Of a stretch of 64,000 nucleotides of DNA, positions 49,056-58,124 are shown one piece after another. The position numbers were made by a program, and so were the translations under genes. The stretch is from NCBI GenBank assembly GCA_016793325.1, contig JAEUKI010000024.1, positions 62,001 to 126,000 on the forward strand, given 5' to 3'. Below the pieces are notes generated by a model. That model did not search any database. It saw only the letters and a list, made by a program, of their open reading frames with translations, and was not told the origin of the DNA. The stretch is from Myxococcales bacterium (lineage in GTDB: Bacteria; Myxococcota_A; Polyangia; Polyangiales; Ga0077539). Every line of letters starts with the position of its first letter. Position 1 is the stretch's first letter.

Positions 49056-49746
49056 AGACACCCCGACCCCTGACGCGAGCGAACGACACCTCGCGCTGCG
49101 CGCGTCGCTCGCGCGCCAAGGTCATGCTCCGCCGCTCGCCGCGAAGACTGCGCTCGCCGCGTTCGACGCCAGGGCCCCGAGCGACGAGGCTCCGAGCGCG
49201 TGCCTGACGGAGTACACGCTGCGCGTCGACGCCCCCGCGCACGACGACCCCGCGCGCAACGAGCGGACGCTGCGCGCGATGTCCGAGCCGCTCTTCAGCG
49301 AAGGAATCCTTGGAATTCTACAGGATGACCCGCGGTCACTCGAAACGTGGATGGGCGCGCTGCTCGGCCTGTCGGGCCGCGCGTCGCTTCGAACGCGCGA
49401 GAGCTACGCGCGCGGTGGAACGCACACGTATTCGACGCTCGAGGGCGCGCTCGCCGAGCGCTGGACCGCGGGTTTCTCCGCGGAGGTGTTCGCGCTCCAC
49501 CCGGTGATCCGAGGCGCGCGCTGGTACTTCGACGCGATCTTTCTGCACCCGTTCGACGACGGCAACGCCCGCCTCGCGCGCGCGCTGCTGGTGTTCTCGA
49601 TCGAAGGTCGGGTCGATCTCGCGCCGCTCGTGTGGCTGCCCAAGCGCCCGGGGAGCGCCGAAGATTTCTGGCGTTTCGTCACGGTTTGCGCGCTGCAGTC
49701 TGTTGCGAGGGACCGGCGCAGGTACCATGAGCGCACTCTTCGATGA
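49048..49746 (+). CDS. Fic-domain protein (probable AMP/nucleotide transferase)
   Basis: The 232-residue protein, from GTG 49048 overlapping the previous gene, carries a Fic core HPFDDGNARLAR (167-178). His167 would be catalytic; the usual GNGR Gly is Ala174. The conserved flanking helix RGARWYFDAIFL and a beta-hairpin-like GGTHTYSTLEGALAE (124-137) are also visible, and the second stretch might hold an inhibitory Glu. Fic enzymes transfer AMP or other phosphate groups to protein hydroxyls. It lacks a signal peptide. Its TGA overlaps the ATG of the next gene, so the partner is made together with it. The start could also be a little further downstream. Confidence 0.8.
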   Translation: MREDTPTPDASERHLALRASLARQGHAPPLAAKTALAAFDARAPSDEAPSACLTEYTLRVDAPAHDDPARNERTLRAMSEPLFSEGILGILQDDPRSLETWMGALLGLSGRASLRTRESYARGGTHTYSTLEGALAERWTAGFSAEVFALHPVIRGARWYFDAIFLHPFDDGNARLARALLVFSIEGRVDLAPLVWLPKRPGSAEDFWRFVTVCALQSVARDRRRYHERTLR

Positions 49747-50462
49747 GAAACGAGACGCTCGAGCGATGGGATGTCGTGTGGTCCGACGTGCAAACCTTCG
49801 ACGCCAAGGCGCTCGAAGCCGCGGTGAGCGACGTGTTTGCAGGGCTCGAGCGAGAGCACGGGTCGCTCATCGTCTCGGAGAAGCCGCGCACCGACGGCAA
49901 GGGTCAGAAGTTGCCCGCCGTCGTTCGTTGGGGCGGCAAGCAAAGCGAACGCAGCGAGATCGCGCGCGCGCCGCTCACGGCGAAGCTCGTCTCGATGTTT
50001 CCTCACTGGTACGGGCGGGGGCGTTGGTACGTCGGCAACGAGACGTTTGGCGGGTGCTTCTGCCACGGGCTTCCGATCGCGCTCGTCAGCGGTCCGGCTT
50101 CGGGCGCGAAGTGGGTCGTCAGCGAAGTGTTGGCGATGCTGAGCGCGCTTCAACAGTGGGCGCCACACATCGACCGCGTCGAGCACTGCGGGAACCGCGC
50201 TGAGCGCGCGGTGCTCGCGCACGACGCGACCATCGCGATGATCGACGTGATGATCGACTCCAACTGGATCAGCGAGAGCTGGTACGGCTTCGTCGACGAC
50301 GGCGTGCGATGGATGCTGCAAGCCGCGACGGGCCTCTCGCCCAACGAGCCGCCGATCCGCAACGTGGCCTCGGCGAGCTTCGCGTTTTCGAGTTGGACGA
50401 GCCCGTCGAGCAGCCAGAAGAACAGCTTCGCCGACTCGATCGCCGCGCTGCTCGAGAGGTAA
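49743..50462 (+). CDS. Unknown protein coupled to the Fic gene
   Basis: The 239-residue soluble protein has no signal peptide or recognised domain. Visible features are a Trp/Tyr-rich central part (MFPHWYGRGRWYVGNETFGG), a Cys pair in GGCFCHG, and a C-terminal helical region (AHDATIAMIDVMIDSNWISE). It starts within the stop codon of the Fic gene (ATGA), so it may be the target, regulator or antitoxin of that protein; this is inferred from the coupling only. The dispersed palindrome copy B begins three bases after its stop. Confidence 0.7.
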   Translation: MRNETLERWDVVWSDVQTFDAKALEAAVSDVFAGLEREHGSLIVSEKPRTDGKGQKLPAVVRWGGKQSERSEIARAPLTAKLVSMFPHWYGRGRWYVGNETFGGCFCHGLPIALVSGPASGAKWVVSEVLAMLSALQQWAPHIDRVEHCGNRAERAVLAHDATIAMIDVMIDSNWISESWYGFVDDGVRWMLQAATGLSPNEPPIRNVASASFAFSSWTSPSSSQKNSFADSIAALLER

Positions 50463-50465
50463 CTC

Positions 50466-50553
50466 CGACGCCCCGTTGGAAGAAGACACGCAACGTGCAT
50501 TCTCCTGGGAAATATCCCGAGAGACTCAGCCCGCGTGTCGCCAACGGAAGGCG
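50466..50553 (+). repeat. Structured dispersed palindrome, copy B (possible ncRNA)
   Basis: This 88-base segment is the plus-strand counterpart of the element at 4586-4674. Stems are ACGCC (50468-50472) with GGCGT (50550-50554), CCGTTGG (50473-50479) with CCAACGG (50541-50547), GACACGC (50485-50491) with GCGTGTC (50533-50539), and an inner hairpin in which UCUC (50501-50504) and GGGA (50507-50510) pair with UCCC and GAGA around an AAUA loop. It begins three bases after the stop of the Fic partner gene and ends just before the convergent AgmX-like gene. The conserved UCUCCUGGGAAA contains CUCCU, which could pair with Shine-Dalgarno sequences. Confidence 0.7.
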
Positions 50554-50559
50554 TGACCC

Positions 50560-51519
50560 CTACCGCGCGAACGTCACGCTCGCGCGGACGGTTGCGCCCG
50601 TTCCGCTGTTGCGGAAGCGCTGCGCGCGCACGGCGGCGCCGAGGCAGTCGCCCATGAGCGCGATCGGCTCGACCGACGACGACCACGCGGCGGCTTCGAC
50701 TTCGCCGTTGGGTCGCAAGGTCACGCGCATGTCACCGGCGCCCGCTGCGGTGCGCGCGCGGCGAAGCGCGGTCGCGTAGCACGCTTGCATCGCGGGGAGC
50801 GCGACGCTGAGCTGGTTGCGCACCTCGGCGTCCGTGAGAACGCCGTGCGCGGCTTCGGCAGACGCAGCAGCGGCGGCGGCCGCAGCGGGTCGCGATCGAA
50901 CCTCGAGCGGCTGCGCGATCGTGAGCTCGATCGGCGGATTGACGAACGAGTAGCTGCGCCGAACCACGCCGCCGGTGGCGGGCATCCCGGTAAACGTGAC
51001 GGCGCGCATCGCGGTCTCGATGCACGCGCGCGCTTGCGCGAGCCCGCCTTCGCCTTCGACGCGCACGTCGAGTCGCGTGACGGCGTTGGCGTTGGACACG
51101 GCGAACTCGACGTTGACGCGGCCTGCGGCTTCGGGCGCGGTCGAGAGGATCTCGTCGTAGCAGTGGGCGAGGGCGGCGTGCTGCGCGTCGAGCGCTGCGC
51201 GGACCGCGGCGCGCGCTGCGGAGTCGGGCGCTCCCGCAGAGGACGCAGCGGGCGTCGCGGACGCGCCGGCGCTCGGCGCACCCGCGTCCGAGTCACCCGC
51301 GGGCGTCGCGGCGCCAGCGTCGCTGTCGGCGGCGGGCGTCGCTGCTGCGGTCTCAGCGGCGGGCGCCGCGGTATCCGTGCGCTTGACCGTGGTCGCCTCG
51401 AACGAAAACGTCTCGGGCTCGGGGTTGGTCCACGCAACGGGAGGCGTCGAGCGCGCGCAGTGGGCGAAGAGCCCGAGCGCAGCGATCGTCGAAACAGTGC
51501 GAGAGAGGGTCATCTTCAT
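50560..51519 (-). CDS. AgmX/PglI-type lipoprotein with two tandem C-terminal domains
   Basis: The 319-residue protein has a lipoprotein signal (lipobox AHC, Cys21) and a long Ala/Pro/Asp linker (about 45-105). Two TonB-like AgmX/PglI domains follow. The first (about 110-215) has AALAHCYDEIL, GRVNVEFAVS and ARACIETAMRAVTF. The second (about 235-319) has MQACYATALRRA, GDMRVTLRPNGEVE and GDCLGAAVRAQRF. AgmX and PglI are linked to gliding motility and envelope machinery in Myxococcus, but many paralogues have no known role. The start is ATG 51519 or the ATG two codons later. It is convergent with repeat copy B and divergent from the helicase gene. Confidence 0.82.
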   Translation of the reverse strand: MKMTLSRTVSTIAALGLFAHCARSTPPVAWTNPEPETFSFEATTVKRTDTAAPAAETAAATPAADSDAGAATPAGDSDAGAPSAGASATPAASSAGAPDSAARAAVRAALDAQHAALAHCYDEILSTAPEAAGRVNVEFAVSNANAVTRLDVRVEGEGGLAQARACIETAMRAVTFTGMPATGGVVRRSYSFVNPPIELTIAQPLEVRSRPAAAAAAAASAEAAHGVLTDAEVRNQLSVALPAMQACYATALRRARTAAGAGDMRVTLRPNGEVEAAAWSSSVEPIALMGDCLGAAVRAQRFRNSGTGATVRASVTFAR

Positions 51520-51600
51520 CGGCAGTGGGGTGGTACCCGAACCCGAGCCCGCCGAAAAGTGCGCCTGCCGTCTCCGGTCGGTGTAGTGGGGAGGACGCTC

Positions 51601-53631
51601 ATGGCATTTCCGCTGAATCCCGCGCAAAAGGCTGCCGTCGAGCACCCTGGCGGTCCGCTGTTGATCATCGCGGGCGCAGGCTCGGGCAAGACACGCGTCA
51701 TTACCCAGCGAATCACCCGGCTGATCGAGCAGGGAAACCTCCCTTCGACGATCTTCGCGGTGACCTTCACGAACAAGGCCGCCGCGGAGATGGCCGAGCG
51801 GCTCGAGCACCAAGTCGGCAAGATCGCGCACGACGTGTGGATCAGCACGTTTCACGCGCTCGGCGCAGAGATCGTCCGTCGCGAGGCCAAGCACGTGGCC
51901 GCGGGCGAGAAGTTCGTCGTGTACGACGCGGCCGACACGCTCGGCGTCGTCAAAGAGATCCTTCGAGAGCTGAAGCTCGCGAACAAGAGCTTGGACGCAG
52001 GCGCGATCCTCGCGCGGATTTCGCACGCGAAGAACGCCCTCATCGACGTGGACAAGATGCCCGTCGAGAGCGACTACGACGAGGTCGCGGTGCGCGCCTA
52101 CCCGCGCTACGTCCAGACGATGAAGCGCCTCAACGCGCTCGACTTCGACGATTTGATCTTGGTTCCCTTGAGGCTCCTGCGCGAAGTGAAGGAGATCCGC
52201 GAGCGCTGGCACCAGCAAGCGCGGCACTTGCTCGTCGACGAGTTTCAGGACACGTCGATCGCGCAGCTCTTGTTCGTGCAGTCCCTCGCGGGGCCGCGCA
52301 AAGAGGTCTTCTGCGTGGGCGACGACGACCAGAGCATCTACGGCTGGCGCGGGGCCGAGGTGAAGAACGTCATCGAGTTCGCCAAGTATTTTCCAGGGGC
52401 GCGGACGGTTGCGCTCGAGCAGAACTACCGCTCGCGACAGCCCATCTTGGACGTCGCAAACGCGGCCATCGCGCCGAGCGAGCGGGCGTATCCGAAGAAG
52501 CTCTTCAGCGACAAGAAGCAGGGCGAGAAGCCCGTCCTCGTCGAGTGCGACACGCACGAGAGCGAGGTGCGCTTCGTGATGGACACGATGCAGGCCGCGC
52601 TTCGCGACGGGCTCAAGCGCTCGGACATCGCGGTGCTCTATCGCTCCAACGGCCTCGCCAAGCCCTTCGAAGAGGCCCTTCGCCTCGCCAACATCCCCTA
52701 CAAGCTCATCGGCGGAACGAGCTTCTACGAGCGTCGCGAGGTCAAAGACCTCTCGGCGTACCTGCGCCTCGCGGTGCACCTGCAAGACGACATCTCGTTT
52801 CGTCGCGTGGTGAACTACCCGACGCGAGGCATCGGCGACACGAGCTTCGAGCGCATCGAGCGCCACGCGCGCGCGCATGGAAAACACCTGTTCGAAGCGT
52901 CGAAGAACTGGCACTCGATCAAGGACCTCGACGACCGCGCCGGGCGCTCGCTCGAGATGTTCGTGAAGATCGTCGAGACGACGCGCGCGCAGATCGAAGA
53001 GGGCAAGACGCTCGTCGAGACTGCAAAATGGCTCGCCAACGAGATCGGCTTGTACGCGGACATCATGGCGGCGGGGCCGACGGAGGCGACGGCGACCAAG
53101 CGCTGGGGCAACATCGAAGAGTTCTATCGAACGCTCGAGCGCATCCCGTGCACGAGCTTGAAGGACGCGCGCTCGGCGCTCGCGAAGCTCTCGCTTCGGT
53201 TCAGCGAAGAAGAAGAAGACCCAGGACAACAAGTGGTCCTCTCGTCGCTTCACGGCTCGAAGGGGCTGGAGTTTTCTCTGGTTTTTCTCGTCGGCTGCGA
53301 CGACGGGATTATTCCCCACTCGCGCGTCGACAACCCCAAGGCCACGGACATTCAGGGAACGTTGGACCCCGCCGAAGAGCGACGGCTCTTCTACGTGGGC
53401 GTCACGCGCGCGAAGGACAAGCTCTACATGTTGCGCGCGAAGACCCGCGCGTATCGCGGCGGAGCCAAGCCCATGATGCCGTCGCGGTTTCTGCGGGATG
53501 TTCCGCTCGAGCTCTACGAGCGACGGTCGTACGCAGGGCCGCCCGTGATGGGCGCGACGGACATGGCCGCCAAGGCGCGCGCGGCCCGAGAGCTGCTCGC
53601 GAAGCTCAAGGGGTCGACGCCGACGCCGTGA
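51601..53631 (+). CDS. UvrD/Rep-family ATP-dependent DNA helicase
   Basis: The 676-residue superfamily 1A helicase starts MAFPLNPAQKAAVEHPGGPL with GGGGAGG seven bases upstream. It has Walker A AGAGSGKT (24-31), motif Ia FTNKAAAEMAERL, motif II VDEFQDTS, motif III GDDDQSIYGWRGA, motif IV LEQNYRSRQPIL, motif V HGSKGLEFSLVFLVG and motif VI EERRLFYVGVTRAKDKLY. The length is that of Rep/UvrD/PcrA, and the sequence is closest in style to Rep-like helicases. It would unwind DNA 3' to 5' in repair or restart. It lacks the extended C-terminal tail of UvrD. No other repair gene lies beside it. Confidence 0.95.
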   Translation: MAFPLNPAQKAAVEHPGGPLLIIAGAGSGKTRVITQRITRLIEQGNLPSTIFAVTFTNKAAAEMAERLEHQVGKIAHDVWISTFHALGAEIVRREAKHVAAGEKFVVYDAADTLGVVKEILRELKLANKSLDAGAILARISHAKNALIDVDKMPVESDYDEVAVRAYPRYVQTMKRLNALDFDDLILVPLRLLREVKEIRERWHQQARHLLVDEFQDTSIAQLLFVQSLAGPRKEVFCVGDDDQSIYGWRGAEVKNVIEFAKYFPGARTVALEQNYRSRQPILDVANAAIAPSERAYPKKLFSDKKQGEKPVLVECDTHESEVRFVMDTMQAALRDGLKRSDIAVLYRSNGLAKPFEEALRLANIPYKLIGGTSFYERREVKDLSAYLRLAVHLQDDISFRRVVNYPTRGIGDTSFERIERHARAHGKHLFEASKNWHSIKDLDDRAGRSLEMFVKIVETTRAQIEEGKTLVETAKWLANEIGLYADIMAAGPTEATATKRWGNIEEFYRTLERIPCTSLKDARSALAKLSLRFSEEEEDPGQQVVLSSLHGSKGLEFSLVFLVGCDDGIIPHSRVDNPKATDIQGTLDPAEERRLFYVGVTRAKDKLYMLRAKTRAYRGGAKPMMPSRFLRDVPLELYERRSYAGPPVMGATDMAAKARAARELLAKLKGSTPTP

Positions 53632-53707
53632 CAAAGGGCGTCCCGACCGGGTCCGAGCGGAGTGCGCCAATGATTTCCGCGCTACGCTCGTCGGACCCGT
53701 CGCCCCT

Positions 53708-56200
53708 ATGCTGCGCTGTCCTCACTGCACGCGAATCTACGACTCGCACGTCGAGCGTTGCCCGAGGCACGGCGCGCTCGAGCCGTGCGACGCCGTTCGA
53801 CTCTGCGACGCGCTCGAGCACGATCGCTCGACGCGGTCGCCCTCCGAGGTGCTCGCGCTGATCGACGCCGCGCTCGCCGCCGACAGCGCCGGCGGAACGC
53901 AGCTCTCTCCCAAACAGCTCTACGTCGCGAAGGGAGCGACGCTCGCCTTCGCCGGGTACGCGGGACTGCCGCCTGCGGACGCGCTCGACGACGCGTTGCA
54001 CGACCCGCTCGACGTCGCTCGCAAGAGCGAGCGCGAGCGCGAGGCGTACCGAGTCGCGGCCCTCGCGTTCGAGTTGTTCGCAGGAAGCCCAGCGTTCGTC
54101 GCGAAGAACGCGAAGGCCGTCGTCGTTCGAAAGCGGCTCGAAGCCCCGCCGTCGCTCGCGGCGGTCCGGCCCGACTTGCCCGCCTCCGTGTCCGCGCTCG
54201 TGTCGTCGGCGCTCGATGATCGCGGCGCGAGTCCCGACGCTGCGGCGTTCGTCGCTGCGCTTCGAGCGGCAGTGGCGTCGTCGCAACCAGCGTTCGCCGA
54301 GGCCGCGCTCGCGGCTCCTTCGCCGGCGATGGGCGCCCCGATCCGCGCGTCCGCACCCACCGCGATCGCGCCGTTCGGCGCGCAGAGCGCTGGGCCTCCG
54401 GCGCCGTTGGCCGCGCCTGCGCCTGCCCGAGGCAGCGGCGGCGTAATCGCGATCGTCGTCGTGGCCGTGTTGCTCGCGGCGTTCGCAGGCAGCGCGATCT
54501 TTTTCGTGAGCGGTCGCTCGAGCCCGTCGAGGGTCGGGCACGAAGAGCTCCACCAGAGTTCGGCAGCGGATCAACCCGCGATGCCGATGCAGACCGCGCA
54601 GGGCGCGAGCGCGACCGTCGCGCCTTCGACCCCGATCGGCGTGACGACACCCACGCCCACGCCTACGCCCACGTCGCCCTCGAACGGGCCAACGACCAGG
54701 ACGACGGTCACGGGCCAGTCGTCGCCGAATGCCGCGGATATTCCCAACCAACCGGGGACGAGGCGCCAAGTTCGGCGCCCGGGTGGAGGCGGTCGCGACG
54801 ACGGAACGGCCAGCGATTCGCTGACTCCCGCGCCTCTCGAGCCACCGGCGCCCGCCCACGGCACGTCGCTCTCGTCGAACGACACCCCGAGGCCGGCCAC
54901 AACAGAGCCCGACCCCCAGCATCGCTCGGCTGGAGGCGCCGGCGCTCCGACGCGACGCGAAGGCACGACCAACACCGTCGATCCGCCCGCGCCCGGTCGC
55001 TCGGAGCCCGCGAGCGTCGAGGCGCCCACGTCGAAGGCTCCGTGGCTCGCCGGCGTGGCGATCAGCGCCGCGTTGATTTTGTGCGCGCTATTCTTGTGGC
55101 GTCGCGCGCGCAACAGCGCACGCGCCCTCGCGCCGTCGTCGAACGCGCCCGAGGCGCCCGCGACGCGCGCGGCCCTCGTGGCGACGCGCAACTCGATCAC
55201 GGACAGCGTTCAGCTCCCGCACCCAGCGTATTCGCAGACGATTCCCGCAGCGGGCTTGGCGAACTCCGGCGGCGCTGTGGACGCGCTCGCGCGGACCGAG
55301 GTGGTCGACGCGTCCGTTCCGGGAGGCGCGCGGTCGAGCGCCGCGACGCAGCGGCAGCCCGCGGAGTTCAGGCCATTTTCGATCGGCGCGTACCAGTGCT
55401 TCGAGCAGCTCGGCGAGGGCGCGATGGGCATCGTGTACAAAGCGCGCCACGAAGCGTCGGACAGGCTGTGCGCCGTGAAGGTGCTCGTCCCCGACCTCGC
55501 GGAGAGGCCCGACGCGGCGGCGCAGTTTCGTCGCGAGGCCGCGCTCGCGGCGAGCGTTCAACACCCGAACACCGTCGTCGTGTACGACTTCGGCGAGCTC
55601 GACGGAGGGTTGCTCTACCTCGTGATGGAGCTGCTCGACGGCCGCACGCTCGAGGCGCTCATGCGCGAGCGAAGGCCCTCGAAGCTCGAGGCGCTCGAGC
55701 TCGTTCGACAGTTGAGCGACGGGCTCGACGCGCTGCACAGCGCGGGCATCGTTCACCAAGACCTCAAGCCGCAGAACGTCATGGTGATCGACGAGAACAA
55801 GTCTCGACCCGTCGTGAAGATCGTCGACTTCGGGCTCGCGCGGCTCGTGGGCGCTGATCCGATCGAAGCGCCCTCGGGCATGCGTCGCATCTCGGGAACG
55901 CCGCTCTACATGGCGCCCGAACAAGCGAGGGCCGACGATCGGATTGGGCCCAGCGCCGATCTGTTCGCGCTCGCCGTGGTCGCGTACGAAGTCCTCGCGG
56001 GGACCGCGCCGTTCGAGCTCGACGGACGCACGGTGTCGCAGGTCGTCCTCGAGCGCGCGTCGGGGCACTTTCGCGCCAAGCCCACAGGCCGCGCGGAGCT
56101 CGACGCCCTCTTCGAGCACGGGCTCGCCGCGGATCCTTCGCTTCGCCCGTCGTCAGCGCGAGATTTCTTCGCAAAGATGAGCGCGGCGGTCGCGGCCTGA
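53708..56200 (+). CDS. Ser/Thr kinase with N-terminal zinc ribbon and kinase C-lobe remnant
   Basis: The 830-residue protein starts with a zinc-ribbon-like knuckle (Cys4, Cys7, Cys18, His21). Residues about 70-190 resemble only the C-lobe of a Hanks kinase (YRVAALAFELFAGSPAF; PSLAAVRPDLPASVSALVSS) with no catalytic motifs. A membrane helix (246-267), a Pro/Thr-rich extracytoplasmic linker (about 268-445) and a second helix (446-464) lead to a complete kinase domain (about 555-830): GEGAMGIVYKAR, Lys591, catalytic loop HQDLKPQN (683-690), DFG (707-709). The usual HRD Arg is Gln, so it is a non-RD kinase and may not need activation-loop phosphorylation. Input is probably sensed through the linker or the N-terminal module. 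Confidence 0.92.
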   Translation: MLRCPHCTRIYDSHVERCPRHGALEPCDAVRLCDALEHDRSTRSPSEVLALIDAALAADSAGGTQLSPKQLYVAKGATLAFAGYAGLPPADALDDALHDPLDVARKSEREREAYRVAALAFELFAGSPAFVAKNAKAVVVRKRLEAPPSLAAVRPDLPASVSALVSSALDDRGASPDAAAFVAALRAAVASSQPAFAEAALAAPSPAMGAPIRASAPTAIAPFGAQSAGPPAPLAAPAPARGSGGVIAIVVVAVLLAAFAGSAIFFVSGRSSPSRVGHEELHQSSAADQPAMPMQTAQGASATVAPSTPIGVTTPTPTPTPTSPSNGPTTRTTVTGQSSPNAADIPNQPGTRRQVRRPGGGGRDDGTASDSLTPAPLEPPAPAHGTSLSSNDTPRPATTEPDPQHRSAGGAGAPTRREGTTNTVDPPAPGRSEPASVEAPTSKAPWLAGVAISAALILCALFLWRRARNSARALAPSSNAPEAPATRAALVATRNSITDSVQLPHPAYSQTIPAAGLANSGGAVDALARTEVVDASVPGGARSSAATQRQPAEFRPFSIGAYQCFEQLGEGAMGIVYKARHEASDRLCAVKVLVPDLAERPDAAAQFRREAALAASVQHPNTVVVYDFGELDGGLLYLVMELLDGRTLEALMRERRPSKLEALELVRQLSDGLDALHSAGIVHQDLKPQNVMVIDENKSRPVVKIVDFGLARLVGADPIEAPSGMRRISGTPLYMAPEQARADDRIGPSADLFALAVVAYEVLAGTAPFELDGRTVSQVVLERASGHFRAKPTGRAELDALFEHGLAADPSLRPSSARDFFAKMSAAVAA

Positions 56201-56339
56201 GCAGAGGCCCCTCTGACGCGCTGAGCGCCCGGTACGCGCTCGGCTGACACGGAGCAATTGGTGCTGCGCTCCGTCGCCGTTCGCGCGACAATCGTCGATC
56301 TCGTACGAGTCAACCGGCTCGCGAATCGGAGGCGTCGTC

Positions 56340-58100
56340 ATGCTTGTCGCGCGAAGAAACGGCTTGTTGGGGTTGTCGCTGCTCGTCGGCGCCGTCGCGT
56401 CGCTCGGCGCAGCGTGCAGCGAAGATCCGATGATGATGAACCTGCCCGACGGAGCGCGGCCCGACGTTCCCGTCGCAGATTCGCCTCGCCCTCCGATCGA
56501 TGGGACGGGGCCCGTGTGCGTCGACACAGACATGGACGGCGTCGCCGACAACCTCGAGACGACGGGCGACACCGACGGCGACGGAACGCCGAACGCCCGC
56601 GACGACGACTCCGACGGCGACGGCTTCAGCGACGAGATCGAGGGGCGCCGTAACTATCCGGGCTACGAAGCCATGGCGCTCCCCGCGCTCGTGTGCGGCG
56701 CTCCGCCCGCGTCGTGCGACAGCGACGCGACGCCCAATTTCATGGACACCGACTCGGACGACGACGGGTTGACCGACGCCGAAGAGCGCGAGGCGCGCTC
56801 GAATCCGTGCGCGAGCGACACGGACATGGACGGTGTTCCCGACCTCACCGAGCGCGCGGCGGGCAGCGACCCCACGAGCGCCACGAGCATGCCTCCGATG
56901 GGAGCGCTCTACGTCACGCTGCCGCACAGCACGCCGGCCAACCCGCAGCCGCATCAGTTTCGCGAGTTCGAGTTTCAGACCCGGATCCGCGCGGCGGACA
57001 TCATGTTCTTCGTCGACACGACGGGCTCGATGCAGCGCACGATCGACACGCTGCGCACGACGCTCTCGACGCGGATCGTGATGCCCCTCGTGGCGATGCT
57101 CGGCGGAGCGGACGTGCGCTACGGCGTCGCGGATTTCAGGGACGTCCCCAACGGGACCTACGGCGCGTCGAGCGACTGGATCCTGCGTGTACGGCAGAAG
57201 CCCGACGCGAACGCGTCGCTCACGCTGACGGCGATCGGACAGATGCGCGCTGCGCTCGGCGGCGATTGGCCCGAGTCGCAGGTCGAAGCGCTCTACCAAG
57301 CGCTCGAGGGCGACGGGATCACTGGACACGAGTCGGACGACACCCCCTCGCGAACGATGGGCGGGATGGGCTGGGCCGGTCGCGTCAACCGCGACGCGCA
57401 CTGCGACGGAGTCCCTGGCTCGTTCGGGTGGGGCTGCTTCCAGACGGGCCGCGTGCCGATCCTCGTGTTGTTCAGCGACGCTGATTGGCACAACGGAGCG
57501 TTCGGGTCCTACCCGTACTCGGACATCCGAGGCATGCACAACTATTCAAACCTGCGCGCGGCGATGCTCCGCCGCGGGGCGTACTACGTCGGGATCGACG
57601 TCGGAATGGGCCGCGACACGTTCGTTCAGTCCGAGCAGCTCGCGCGCGAGTCGGGGACGCTCGACGCGATGGGCAACCCCATCGTGTTCAACAACCCCGG
57701 CGGCGGCCCCGAGATCGCGGACTCCGTCGTCACCGCCATCACGTCGATCATCAACGGAACGCGGCAGAATATCACCACGCGCACGGACCCCGACGCGATG
57801 GAGATGCGCATCGCCGCCCCGCGCACGACGGCGGACTTCGTCAAAGCCGTCACGCCGCTGCGCGGGATGCCCGACGCGCCCGCGGGCTTCGATCGCTTCG
57901 ACGCGACGACGTTCTTCAACGTCGCGCCCTCGACGCGAGTCACGTTCCGCGTGGATTTTCACAACGATTTTCAGCCTGGTGGTCGCACGGCGCAGCTGTT
58001 TCGAACGACGATCGTCGTGCTCGGTCGCGCGAACTCGGAGGTCGATCGGCGGCCGGTGTTCATCATCGTTCCTGGCGCGGACGCGAACGTCCCTGGTTGA
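56340..58100 (+). CDS. VWA-domain lipoprotein with calcium-binding thrombospondin-3-like repeats
   Basis: The 586-residue protein has a lipoprotein signal (lipobox GAAC near residue 26). Acidic type-3 repeats follow (DTDMDGVADNLE, DTDGDGTPNARD, DSDGDGFSDEIE, DTDSDDDGLTDAEE, DTDMDGVPDLTE; about 60-175), which should bind Ca2+. A von Willebrand A domain starts near residue 218 with the metal site FFVDTTGSM (DxTxS) and includes ILVLFSDADWHN. It probably mediates adhesion at the surface. GGAGG lies seven bases before the ATG. It is the first of three consecutive secreted-protein genes; the next begins 24 bases on. Confidence 0.88.
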   Translation: MLVARRNGLLGLSLLVGAVASLGAACSEDPMMMNLPDGARPDVPVADSPRPPIDGTGPVCVDTDMDGVADNLETTGDTDGDGTPNARDDDSDGDGFSDEIEGRRNYPGYEAMALPALVCGAPPASCDSDATPNFMDTDSDDDGLTDAEEREARSNPCASDTDMDGVPDLTERAAGSDPTSATSMPPMGALYVTLPHSTPANPQPHQFREFEFQTRIRAADIMFFVDTTGSMQRTIDTLRTTLSTRIVMPLVAMLGGADVRYGVADFRDVPNGTYGASSDWILRVRQKPDANASLTLTAIGQMRAALGGDWPESQVEALYQALEGDGITGHESDDTPSRTMGGMGWAGRVNRDAHCDGVPGSFGWGCFQTGRVPILVLFSDADWHNGAFGSYPYSDIRGMHNYSNLRAAMLRRGAYYVGIDVGMGRDTFVQSEQLARESGTLDAMGNPIVFNNPGGGPEIADSVVTAITSIINGTRQNITTRTDPDAMEMRIAAPRTTADFVKAVTPLRGMPDAPAGFDRFDATTFFNVAPSTRVTFRVDFHNDFQPGGRTAQLFRTTIVVLGRANSEVDRRPVFIIVPGADANVPG

Positions 58101-58124
58101 TCGACGCGTAGACGGAGAAGCACC

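Noticed and set aside
54640..54690. Short tandem repeat in the kinase linker (Pro-Thr codons)
   Set aside because: It encodes a Pro/Thr low-complexity linker in frame and is not a separate DNA repeat or CRISPR.
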